Positions 7,929-15,673 of a stretch of 64,000 nucleotides of DNA are shown here, piece after piece. The notes beneath the pieces are model-generated. The model had not been told where the DNA came from. It searched no databases and saw only the letters and a program-made list of their open reading frames with translations. The stretch's first letter is position 1, and each line of letters opens with the position of its first letter. Origin of the DNA: Streptomyces sp. NBC_01478. GTDB lineage: Bacteria; Actinomycetota; Actinomycetes; Streptomycetales; Streptomycetaceae. The DNA lies in contig NZ_CP109444.1 in NCBI RefSeq assembly GCF_036227225.1, forward strand, positions 11,451,501 to 11,515,500, given 5' to 3'. Both the position numbers and the translations under genes were made by a program.

Positions 7929-8692
7929 ACCTCGAAGGTGGCGTGCATCTCCCAGACGAGGATCTCCGCGGGTCCGGTGGCGGTGACCCGCTGCCCGCCC
8001 GTGGCGGTGAGACGCACGGCGTCACCCTCGTCGAGTCCGCCGACGCTCTCCAGGTCCACGGAGCCACGGGCGACGAACAGGTGCAGATACGGTGCTTCGG
8101 GCAGGAGCACCTGCTGCCCGGGGCGCAGCCGTGCCGCGTACAGCGCGGCATGCCGGTTCCGGATCCGGATCGCGCCGGCGTCTTTGTGCCTGTCCATGCC
8201 GGATGCCACCGTGACCAGCCCGCCGGCCAGCAACTCCCCGTCGATCTCGAGCTGTTCGTAGCCCGGAGCGACACCGGCCTCGTCGGGCAGGACCCACATC
8301 TGGACGAAGTGCACCGGGTCGGCGGGGCGCTCGCCGGGCGACCGGTAGGAGTCGTTCTTCTCCGAGTGCAGGATGCCGGTGCCGGCGCTCATCCGCTGGG
8401 CCAGACCGGGGTAGATCACGCCGGAGTGACCGCTGGAGTCCTGGTGGACCAGCGACCCCTGCAAGACCCAGGTGACGATCTCCATGTCCCGGTGCGGATG
8501 CGTCTCGAAGCCCGCACCCGGCTGCACCAGATCCTCGTTGTTGACCAGCAGCAGACCGTGGTGCGTGTTCGCCGGATCGGGCCGGTGCGTGCCGAGGGAG
8601 AACGAGTGCTTGGAGTCCAGCCAGGACAGGCGACTCGCAAGCCGCCCACCGGCCCGCCGCACATCCACGGTGGGTGCCAGCAGTGCGCTCAT
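7925..8692 (-). CDS. Pirin family protein
   Basis: A 255-residue bicupin. The N-terminal cupin has the iron-binding pattern of pirins: HPHRD followed downstream by TGILHSEKN, which supply the three His and one Glu ligands, and the family block FETHPHRDMEIVTWVLQGSL. Bacterial pirins act as quercetin 2,3-dioxygenases or as regulators of central metabolic enzymes; which applies here cannot be seen. The ATG at 8692 (MSALLAPTVDV) is preferred because GAGGGAG precedes it. The gene is divergent from a MarR regulator across a 133-bp region with a TGAA-type inverted repeat, and its stop overlaps the LAL regulator start, so pirin and LAL form an operon. Confidence 0.92.
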   Translation of the reverse strand: MSALLAPTVDVRRAGGRLASRLSWLDSKHSFSLGTHRPDPANTHHGLLLVNNEDLVQPGAGFETHPHRDMEIVTWVLQGSLVHQDSSGHSGVIYPGLAQRMSAGTGILHSEKNDSYRSPGERPADPVHFVQMWVLPDEAGVAPGYEQLEIDGELLAGGLVTVASGMDRHKDAGAIRIRNRHAALYAARLRPGQQVLLPEAPYLHLFVARGSVDLESVGGLDEGDAVRLTATGGQRVTATGPAEILVWEMHATFEV

Positions 8693-8723
8693 GATGTGCT
8701 CCCTCGTCGCACAGACATCGTGA

Positions 8724-8783
8724 TGAAGTTCAGCGTTCAACGTCTGCGTCCACGGTACGTCCGGATCACGTGAACATTCAAGT
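8724..8783. promoter_or_regulatory. Inverted repeats in the pirin/MarR divergent promoter, candidate MarR operators
   Basis: Two inverted repeats built from the same half site occur in the divergent promoter: TGAA-G-TTCA at 8724-8732 and ACGTGAACATTCAAGT at 8768-8783 (six of eight base pairs symmetric, core TGAA-CA-TTCA). Autogenous MarR-type regulators usually bind such 16-18 bp near-palindromes between themselves and the divergent target. Assignment to the adjacent MarR protein is inference. Confidence 0.5.
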
Positions 8784-8825
8784 CATCCCTCGGTGTCCGA
8801 GCCGGCCGGCTGATACCCTCGCGAA

Positions 8826-9323
8826 ATGACCACCCAGGACAAGTCTCAGCAGGCCGACGAGCACGCTGACTTGTGGCTCGCGCCGGCCGAACTGGCGTCG
8901 TGGATGTCGTTGGTCCGCCTGTTCGTCAGGCTTCCCTGGGCCATCGACGCCCAACTGCAGCGCGACGCGGACCTGAGCATGGTCGAATACATGACCCTGG
9001 CCATGCTGTCCGAGGCCCCCGAGCGGACCTTGCGCATGAGCGTGCTCGCCGAGCACGCCAACTCGTCGCTGTCCCGCCTGTCACACCTGGTGAAACGCCT
9101 GGAGAGCCGCGGCTACGTCCGCCGCGAACCGGACCCGGTCGACGGGCGTTTCACCAACGCCGTCCTCCTGCCCGACGGCATGACGAAGCTGGAGTCCGTC
9201 GCGCCCGGCCATGTGGCCCACGTACGTCACCTCGTGGTGGACAACCTGTCCGCCGAACGCCTGCGCCGACTCGGCCAGGACGCCGAGCGCATCCTGCAAC
9301 GCATCGACTCACCCGCCCGCTGA
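8826..9323 (+). CDS. MarR-family transcriptional regulator
   Basis: A 165-residue winged-helix regulator. The N-terminal dimerisation helices (WMSLVRLFVRLPWAIDAQLQ) lead into the HTH (RMSVLAEHANSSLSRLSHLV, recognition helix SSLSRLSHLVKRLESRGYV). The wing has the conserved DPVDGRFTNAVLLPDG, equivalent to the family D-x-R-(G/A)-x-x-x-x-L-T pattern. MarR proteins release DNA on binding phenolic or oxidised ligands. Its divergent position next to pirin, with inverted repeats between the two, suggests it represses the pirin-LAL operon. It has no Cys in the HTH region, so thiol sensing is unlikely. Confidence 0.93.
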   Translation: MTTQDKSQQADEHADLWLAPAELASWMSLVRLFVRLPWAIDAQLQRDADLSMVEYMTLAMLSEAPERTLRMSVLAEHANSSLSRLSHLVKRLESRGYVRREPDPVDGRFTNAVLLPDGMTKLESVAPGHVAHVRHLVVDNLSAERLRRLGQDAERILQRIDSPAR

Positions 9324-9390
9324 GCGCGGCCCGCCGGGAAGTGCGGCGCGTCCGTGATCTTCGGCGTGGGCAGGCCTGCGCTCTCCCATC

Positions 9391-9406
9391 ACTTGAGCGT
9401 TAAAGT
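9391..9406. promoter_or_regulatory. 16-bp near-palindrome ACTTGAGCGTTAAAGT, possible MarR site
   Basis: ACTTGAGCGTTAAAGT is symmetric at six of eight positions and closely resembles the site at 8768-8783 upstream of the MarR gene. It lies in the 151-bp gap between the MarR gene and the convergent response-regulator gene, where no promoter is otherwise expected. A role as auxiliary operator is speculative. Confidence 0.3.
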
Positions 9407-9474
9407 TGCTGCGGGTCGCGTTCCGCGACTTCCGCTGCCTCATGGAACAGTCGGGAGCCGGGCCCGGCCGCTGA

Positions 9475-10131
9475 TCAGCCCGGCCCCAACCCCGCGTCCC
9501 GTGCCAACAGCGCCGCCTGCACCCGGTTCTCGCACCGCAGCTTCGTCAGGATCCGGCTGACGTACGTCTTCACCGTCGCCTCGCTCACATGGATCCGCTC
9601 ACCCGCGTCGGCGTTCGACAAGCCCTCGCCCAGCAGCGCGAGCACCTCGAGTTCCCGGGTGCTGAGCGACTCCAGACGCCGGCGCGCCTCCTCGCCACGC
9701 GCCGCCGCCTGCCCGGAGGCGAGCTGGTCGACCACATGGCGCGTGGCACCCGGCGACAGATACGCGTCCCCGGCCGCGGCCGCCCGTACCGCCTGGATCA
9801 GTTCGGCCGGCGCCGAGTCCTTCAGCAGGAACCCGGCGCCTCCCTGGCTCAGCGCACGCAGGACGTTCTCCCGCTCGCCGAACGTCGTCAGGATCAGCGG
9901 GCGCACGGACGGCGCCGCCCGCCGCAGTTCGGCCAGCGCGGACAGCCCGTCCAGCACGGGCATCTGGATGTCGAGCAGGGCCACGTCCACGGCATGGGCG
10001 CGGACCAGGTCGACCGCCTCACGGCCGTTGCCCGCCTCCGCCACGACGTCGATGTCGTCGGCGGAGGTGAGGATCATCCTGATGCCCGCGCGGATGAGGG
10101 GTTCGTCATCCGCGACGAGGACTCTGATCAC
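9475..10131 (-). CDS. NarL/FixJ-type response regulator
   Basis: A 218-residue two-domain DNA-binding regulator. The receiver (residues 1-120) has the acidic pair VADDEP, the phosphorylation Asp in LLDIQMPVLDG and the conserved Lys in FLLKDSAP. The C-terminal LuxR-type HTH is LSTRELEVLALLGEGLSNAD, then VSEATVKTYVSRILTKLRC. It lies 51 bp downstream of the histidine kinase gene on the same strand and is its expected partner. Together they form a NarL-type system with a lipoprotein gene at the head of the same cluster. Confidence 0.95.
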   Translation of the reverse strand: MIRVLVADDEPLIRAGIRMILTSADDIDVVAEAGNGREAVDLVRAHAVDVALLDIQMPVLDGLSALAELRRAAPSVRPLILTTFGERENVLRALSQGGAGFLLKDSAPAELIQAVRAAAAGDAYLSPGATRHVVDQLASGQAAARGEEARRRLESLSTRELEVLALLGEGLSNADAGERIHVSEATVKTYVSRILTKLRCENRVQAALLARDAGLGPG

Positions 10132-10182
10132 AACTCTCCTGCACGACGAGCGACTTGGACGGCGGACGACCCATGACGGTGA

Positions 10183-11949
10183 CTACGACGTGGACATGAA
10201 GGTCCGTTTCTCGATCAGTGTGCCGTCCCTGAAGCAGAAGCGGTAGGCGGGTATCTTGTCTCCCTCGTCCGGCCAGTCCCCCGTCGAGAGGTACGACGAG
10301 CAGGTCGCTCCCCGCGGTACGGCGGGCCCTTCGTCGTCCAGGGCCGGGGCCAGGAACGACTTGCCGTGCGGCAACCTGTCCCGTACGGCCGTCTCGGTGT
10401 CCCCGACCTTCACCGAGTTGTAGACCGACGGCTTGACCGTGAGCTTGTGGGACTCGTCCTTCACCAGATTGACGACCAGCACGACGGCAACCACCCCGAG
10501 AACCAGGAAGGTCAGCAGTGCGGCGCCGCATCCGATCGCGATGCCCTTCTTCTTGCGTCCCATGGCGATGTCGAACTCCTTCTGCCTGTCCGGCGCACCG
10601 GACCAGTCGATGTCCGCACCACCGTCGCCGGACATCGCCCCCGCGCTCTGCCCCCGGAAGTCGTTCGCCGTATCGACGAAGGTCGCTCCGTCCGCCCCCG
10701 GGTCCATCGGCCACGGCCCGCTCCCGCTCTCCGACGCGTGCGGAGACCGTGGCCCATAGGGCAGCACGCCCGCGATACGGAACCCACCGTCCGGCGCGGG
10801 CCCCGCGTACACCATCCCGCCGACCAGCCGGGCCCGTTCCTGAAGCCCCGTCAGCCCCTGCCCGCCGCTCACCACGGGCCGCCGTACGGCCGAAGTCATC
10901 GCGGGTATCGGCCCGTTGGCGACCTCGACGACCAAGGAGTCCGGCTCGTAGCGCAGTTCGACGGTGATCGAGGCGCCCTGCGCGTGCTTCAGGGCGTTCG
11001 TCAGCGCCTCCTGCACGATGCGGAACGCCGCGTGGTCGGCGGCGGGAGCCAGCGGACGCGGCCGGCCCGTGCGCCGTAGCGCTACGTCCGTCCGCGCGCC
11101 CCGCGACGCGTCCACCAGGCCGTCGATCCCCGCCACACCCCGGGACGCGGGCTCCAACTCGCCCTCGCGGTCGCGTACTTGGTCGGGCGTACCGTCACGC
11201 AGGATGCCGACCGCCTCCCGCAGTTCGTGCATCGCGGACACGGACGCCTCCCGCAGCACGCCCACCACCTCGCGCTGACTGTCCGTCAGGTCGCGGTCCA
11301 CCTCCAACGCGCCCGTGTGGACGGCGATCAGCGCCAGTTGGTGGCCGAGGCTGTCGTGCATGTCCTGCGCGATGCGCTGCCGCTCCCGCAGCCGGGCATG
11401 GGAGGCGATGATCTCGCGCTCGCGCAGCAGTTGGGCGTTGTGCTCGTGCAACGCGTGCAGCAGCGTGCGGCGTTGGGCGCGGTTGCGACTGGCCAGGCCG
11501 GGCACGACAGCCATCGCCAGGAACGTGAGCGTGGTGAACACCAGGGTCTGGGCGACGGACAGCGGCTGTCCCGGATCATGCACGGACAGCCCCACGAAGA
11601 GAACGTACGTGGCCGTGAACAGTGCGAATGCCCGCCGTGGAGCCTCGATCCTCGCCCCCGCCGACCAGCTCACCACCAGCAGGACGATCCCGAAACCGCT
11701 GAGCAGCCCGCCGACCGCGCCGGTGACGACCAGGACGCTGGCCGGGAAGATCCGTCGTAGCGGGGAGAGCACCGCGGCCGCCAGCGCCGCGACGGTCATC
11801 CGCAGTGTGCCCTCGCCCGTCTGGCTCAGCGCCATGCCCAGGGCCAGGACCACGGCCAGTACCGTCTCGCCGACGATCTGCCGCCGGGACCACATGCGTA
11901 CCGCGCTCAGTCGGTTCCGGACATCGAGGGCCATCGTCTTCGCGTTCAC
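10183..11949 (-). CDS. Sensor histidine kinase (HisKA_3) with C-terminal membrane/extracytoplasmic extension
   Basis: A 588-residue kinase. The N-terminal half has several membrane helices (e.g. ILVVTGAVGGLLSGFGIVLL-like segments). Next come the HisKA_3 dimerisation box with the phospho-accepting His in RIAQDMHDSLGHQ and an HATPase_c domain (ALTNALKHAQGASITVELRY; GGQGLTGLQERARLVGG). Unusually, the reading frame continues about 150 residues past the ATPase domain: an acidic linker, a Lys-rich anchor, one transmembrane helix (IAIGCGAALLTFLVLGVVAV) and an outside domain (VKVGDTETAVRDRLPHG) recalling BamE/SmpA-like folds. A GTG start at 11949 is chosen; TACCGT six bases upstream could make the mRNA leaderless. 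MALDV at 11934 is an alternative start. Confidence 0.88.
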   Translation of the reverse strand: MNAKTMALDVRNRLSAVRMWSRRQIVGETVLAVVLALGMALSQTGEGTLRMTVAALAAAVLSPLRRIFPASVLVVTGAVGGLLSGFGIVLLVVSWSAGARIEAPRRAFALFTATYVLFVGLSVHDPGQPLSVAQTLVFTTLTFLAMAVVPGLASRNRAQRRTLLHALHEHNAQLLREREIIASHARLRERQRIAQDMHDSLGHQLALIAVHTGALEVDRDLTDSQREVVGVLREASVSAMHELREAVGILRDGTPDQVRDREGELEPASRGVAGIDGLVDASRGARTDVALRRTGRPRPLAPAADHAAFRIVQEALTNALKHAQGASITVELRYEPDSLVVEVANGPIPAMTSAVRRPVVSGGQGLTGLQERARLVGGMVYAGPAPDGGFRIAGVLPYGPRSPHASESGSGPWPMDPGADGATFVDTANDFRGQSAGAMSGDGGADIDWSGAPDRQKEFDIAMGRKKKGIAIGCGAALLTFLVLGVVAVVLVVNLVKDESHKLTVKPSVYNSVKVGDTETAVRDRLPHGKSFLAPALDDEGPAVPRGATCSSYLSTGDWPDEGDKIPAYRFCFRDGTLIEKRTFMSTS

Positions 11950-12068
11950 GCGCCCACGGTATGCACCGCCGGCCGCGCGCACAGCATCCGTTCGTCGCGT
12001 CCCTGTGCGACCAAAGTCGTACGGGTCGTGCGTCGGGCGGGCTCGCCCACGCGCTGTTTCCGTGTTCG

Positions 12069-12614
12069 TCAGCCGTCGTTCTTGAAGGACTTGACCTGGC
12101 ACTCGACCCTGTACTTGTCGTAGTTGGGCAGGTTCATGCTGTCGCCGCTGGCCATGGCCCAATTCCCTTCGGAGACAACGCTCTTGATCCCATGGGCGTT
12201 CATGCATCTGACCATGGCCCGCACCCCGTCGCTGTAGCGCGGGTTCTTCGCCGGGTCCATCTCCACCGGCTGCAGCGGGTATTTCAGCTCGCACGCCTTG
12301 AGCGCCGGGCTGTTGGCCGGGGCCTTCTGGTCTTTGGGCACTCCATGCTCGTTCAGGCAGTCTGTCCAGGCATCCCAGAGCCTGTTGACGTCGTCCTGAT
12401 TGTCGTCGAGACGGATCCGTACCTGCCCGGCGTCCGCATCGGCCGTCGTTGTGCCGGCGGTCGCGGAGGGGTCGGCGATGGAGGCGACGCCTTCGTCGCG
12501 GGTGCCGCCCCCGCCACCGCAGGCGGCGAGCAGGACGAGCGTCGCGCCCGAGGCGACGACGGTCAGCAGGGGGCCGGCGACGCCCCCGCGGAGGTGAGGG
12601 GTGGAGGAGGACAT
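12069..12614 (-). CDS. Secreted lipoprotein of unknown function
   Basis: A 181-residue protein with a lipoprotein signal: a hydrophobic segment ending in the lipobox LLAAC followed by five Gly. Processing would leave a lipidated Cys at about residue 32 and an extracytoplasmic domain. That domain has four Cys (TDCLNEHG, KACELKYP, VRCMNAHGI, RVECQVKS) likely to form two disulphides, and two repeats of a C-x-N-x-H-G pattern (CLNEHG and CMNAHG), suggesting an internal duplication. It precedes the histidine kinase on the same strand (119 bp gap), so it may be an accessory sensor for that system; this is inference from position. Confidence 0.75.
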   Translation of the reverse strand: MSSSTPHLRGGVAGPLLTVVASGATLVLLAACGGGGGTRDEGVASIADPSATAGTTTADADAGQVRIRLDDNQDDVNRLWDAWTDCLNEHGVPKDQKAPANSPALKACELKYPLQPVEMDPAKNPRYSDGVRAMVRCMNAHGIKSVVSEGNWAMASGDSMNLPNYDKYRVECQVKSFKNDG

Positions 12615-12881
12615 GGCGTCAACGTGCCGTCCCCGTATGAAGATTCTGTCAGCGACCGGTCAGCGGTCCGTCAGCGTCCTGTCCGCCAATTCGGCAGTCT
12701 TCTGCCCACTGTCCCGACGGCCGTCCGCCCGCCTCTCCGATGGCCTGGAATCGTCACTCGTGTCACCACTTCCGTGCCTTCCCGCCACATGCCCGATCGG
12801 CGGGCGGTGTCCCGACAACTTCTGTCCCAACGCTGTACGGGCATCCGGTGTTCGAGATAGCGTCACCACGCAGTTGCCGAG

Positions 12882-12893
12882 TGAAACGATTCA
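12882..12893. promoter_or_regulatory. LacI-type operator upstream of the rhamnosidase gene
   Basis: TGAAACGATTCA lies 25 bp before the GH78 start codon. It differs at one position from TGAAACGTTTCA, a palindrome of the kind bound by LacI-family sugar repressors in actinomycetes. Its position between promoter and start fits repression of the glycoside hydrolase in the absence of the sugar. No LacI regulator lies in the window. Confidence 0.5.
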
Positions 12894-12918
12894 ACCCATT
12901 GCCGCACAAGGGGACAGC

Positions 12919-15555
12919 ATGGCGTCGAACAGCACACCGGACAAGGGCATCTCGCGTCGCACGGCGCTGGCCGCAGCGAGCACCGTCGGGCTCACCGCAG
13001 TGTCCCTCTCCGCCGGACTCCCCTCGGCGGCGGCGGTCCCCGCCGAGCAGGCCTCCGCTTCCACCACCGGCAGCCCGTCCCGTCGTCCCGGCGGATGGCA
13101 CCGCTACGTCCAGGGCCCGTCCTCGCGCACGGTCCGCCCGGTGCGGATCACCTCGTCGGGCGGGGACGTGAAGAACCCCGACGCGCTGCTCAGGCCAGGC
13201 GGTGCCAGATCCGTCCTGCGGCGCCCGCAGCCCGTGCCGGCGCCGGCCTGGCCCGCCGGCACCACCGCTGAAGCCTCGTCGGCCCACGCCGGGAACAACG
13301 GCAACGACGGACAGCCGCGCACCTACGACGCCTCCAACGCGATCGACGGCAACCCGGACACCTTCTGGAACGACGACACGCTGGGGGTGTTCCCCGACGT
13401 CCTCACCATCACGCTGCCGCAGGTCACGTCCCTGTCGGGCATCACCGTGGTCTCCAACAGCGACGGCGTGCCGACCGACTACACCGTTGACGTGTGGCGC
13501 GACGGCGACTGGCATCCTGCCGCCACGGTCGCGGGCAACAGCGCGGTGCAGAAGGCCGTTCCGTTCGCGGACGAGGTCGGCACCGACCGTGTGCGCATCA
13601 CCGTGACGAACGCGCAGGACACCTCGCACGGTAACTTCACCCGGGTCAACGAGGTCTGGCCCGCGCCGGTCGAGCCGATCCCGGTACCGAGCGTCACCGT
13701 GGACTTCGGCAAGGTCGTGGTCGGATATCCGCAGATCCGCTTCACCTCCGCCTCCGCCAACTCCCCGGGCGTACGCGTCGCGTTCTCCGAGACCCGCGAA
13801 TTCCTCACCGACCGCTCGGACTTCACCCGCGCCGACCAGGCGGGCGGCGCCGGAGGAGGCACGGACCAGTTCGCCGTCCCCGCGAAGGGCGCCAACTGGA
13901 CCGACCACAAAGGCTTCCAGGCCGGAGACAAGGTCTTCGCGGACGGCCTGCACGGATTCCGCTACCTCAAGATCAGCCTCGACGCGCTCGCCTCGGACAG
14001 CCCCGCCGCGCAGCCCTGGGGGACGGTGGAAATCGACTCCGTGGCCCTTCAGTTCACCGCGTACGTGGGCACACCGAGCACCTACCGCGGCTGGTTCCTG
14101 TGCTCCGACGACGAGTTGAATCGTTACTGGTACGGCGCCGCGTACACCAACGAACTGGTCACCGACACCTTCCGTCAGGACGACGTCGACCCCCGCAACG
14201 CGTGGAGCGCCACGCTGGAGGGGAAGCTGGTCCTCCAGGACGGCGCCAAGCGTGACCGCGACCCGTACGTCGGCGACCTCGCCGTCTCCGCGCGCACCCT
14301 CTACCTGACCCACGACGACGCCGCCGCGGCGGCCCGCAACGTCCTGGCCGACCTCGCCGACCACCAGCGCGCCGACGGCTGGATACCGCCCGCCTCCATC
14401 GGCAACTACACCCTGCCTCTCTTCGACTATCCGCTGTACTGGGTCACTTGTAGCTGGGACTACGTCCTCTACACCGGGGACCGCCAGTACGCGACGCGCT
14501 ACTACCCCACCCTGCTGAAGGTCCTGGACACCTGGTACCCGAGCGTCACGGACGACGCCGGCCTGCTCAGCAAGGGCCTCAACGGCACCGGCGGATACGG
14601 CGACTACGCGTTCCTCGGCCGCACCGGCCGCGTCACCTACTACAACGCGCTCTACGTCCAAGCCCTCCAGAACGCGGCCCAGTTGGCCGGCCTGCTGGGG
14701 CAGCAGGCCGACGCCACCCGCTGGAGCACCCGCGCCGACAAGGTCGCGCAGGCCGTCAACTCGCTGCTGTGGGACGCCGGTTCGGGCGCCTACCTGGACT
14801 CGTCGACGGGCGCGGTCCGGCACGCACAGGACGGCAACTCGCTCGCCGTCGTCACCGGCATCGCCGACGCGGACCGCGCCGCATCGGCGCTCGCCCATCT
14901 CGACGCGACCACGAAACGGCCGTACGGGAACGCCTTCATGGACAACGACACCATCTTCGACCAGGCCTCCCAGCGGGTGTACGCCTTCACCTCCTACCCG
15001 GAGATCGAGGCACGCTTCCTGGCCGGTCAGGCCGAGTCGGCGCTCGACCAGATCCGCCGTATGTACGGCTGGATGGACAAGAACGACCCCGGCATCACCA
15101 ACTGGGAAGGCATCGGCCCGGGCGGTTCCCTCTACGAGGGCGCCTACACCAGCATGGCCCACGGCTGGTCCACCGGTGTGCTGCCGGCCCTGACCAACAA
15201 CCTGCTGGGCGCCCGGCCGACCTCGCCCGGATACGCCACGTGGGAGGTGCGCCCGCAGCCCGGTGGCGTCGACTGGGCGACGGGCCAACTCCCCACCCCG
15301 CACGGCCCCTTGGGCGTCGAGTGGGAGAACGGCAAGCGCGTCTTCCGCCTCACCGTCCACGTGCCCGGGCACACGCAGGGTTCGGTCGCCTTCCCCGGCG
15401 ACGCGCACGGCCAACGTGTGAGCGTCGGCCGGCGGACACTGTGGGACGGACGTCGCGCGTCGACCCGCGACGTGAGCGTGGTCGACGGCACGGTCACCGT
15501 GTCGGGCCTCGGCCCGGGCGACCACAGTTTCGTGAGCGAGCAGCGCGGCAACTGA
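12919..15555 (+). CDS. Tat-exported GH78-type alpha-L-rhamnosidase with discoidin-like domain
   Basis: An 878-residue secreted hydrolase predicted to release rhamnose from glycosides. The N-terminus has a twin-arginine signal (SRRTALAAASTVGLTAVSLS) ending about AAA. A discoidin (F5/8 type C)-like domain follows (EASSAHAGNNGNDG ... NAIDGNPDTFWNDD). A beta-domain comes next, then the six-hairpin catalytic barrel typical of GH78 with DGAKRDRDPYVGDLAVSART, YTGDRQYATRYYPTLL and TNWEGIGPGGSLYEGAYTSM, and a C-terminal beta-sandwich (TSPGYATWEVRPQPGG). The start at 12919 is preceded by AAGGGGA. A LacI-like operator lies upstream and a 9-bp hairpin terminator downstream, so the gene is probably monocistronic. 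Confidence 0.88.
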   Translation: MASNSTPDKGISRRTALAAASTVGLTAVSLSAGLPSAAAVPAEQASASTTGSPSRRPGGWHRYVQGPSSRTVRPVRITSSGGDVKNPDALLRPGGARSVLRRPQPVPAPAWPAGTTAEASSAHAGNNGNDGQPRTYDASNAIDGNPDTFWNDDTLGVFPDVLTITLPQVTSLSGITVVSNSDGVPTDYTVDVWRDGDWHPAATVAGNSAVQKAVPFADEVGTDRVRITVTNAQDTSHGNFTRVNEVWPAPVEPIPVPSVTVDFGKVVVGYPQIRFTSASANSPGVRVAFSETREFLTDRSDFTRADQAGGAGGGTDQFAVPAKGANWTDHKGFQAGDKVFADGLHGFRYLKISLDALASDSPAAQPWGTVEIDSVALQFTAYVGTPSTYRGWFLCSDDELNRYWYGAAYTNELVTDTFRQDDVDPRNAWSATLEGKLVLQDGAKRDRDPYVGDLAVSARTLYLTHDDAAAAARNVLADLADHQRADGWIPPASIGNYTLPLFDYPLYWVTCSWDYVLYTGDRQYATRYYPTLLKVLDTWYPSVTDDAGLLSKGLNGTGGYGDYAFLGRTGRVTYYNALYVQALQNAAQLAGLLGQQADATRWSTRADKVAQAVNSLLWDAGSGAYLDSSTGAVRHAQDGNSLAVVTGIADADRAASALAHLDATTKRPYGNAFMDNDTIFDQASQRVYAFTSYPEIEARFLAGQAESALDQIRRMYGWMDKNDPGITNWEGIGPGGSLYEGAYTSMAHGWSTGVLPALTNNLLGARPTSPGYATWEVRPQPGGVDWATGQLPTPHGPLGVEWENGKRVFRLTVHVPGHTQGSVAFPGDAHGQRVSVGRRTLWDGRRASTRDVSVVDGTVTVSGLGPGDHSFVSEQRGN

Positions 15556-15574
15556 CGCCGTACGCAGGGATGTT

Positions 15575-15604
15575 GTCCGGTGCTGCGCGAGGGCGGCACC
15601 GGAC
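15575..15604 (+). terminator. Intrinsic-type hairpin after the rhamnosidase gene
   Basis: A perfect 9-bp stem, GTCCGGTGC (15575-15583) with GCACCGGAC (15596-15604), and a 12-nt loop, 20 bp after the stop codon. It has no U-tract, as is common in Streptomyces. It separates the gene from the convergent acyltransferase. Confidence 0.75.
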
Positions 15605-15673
15605 GACGGGGCGAACAGAGCCTCGCCTCAAGCCGGTTGGGCGAGTGTCGTACATCCGGTTCGGCAGTACGGC

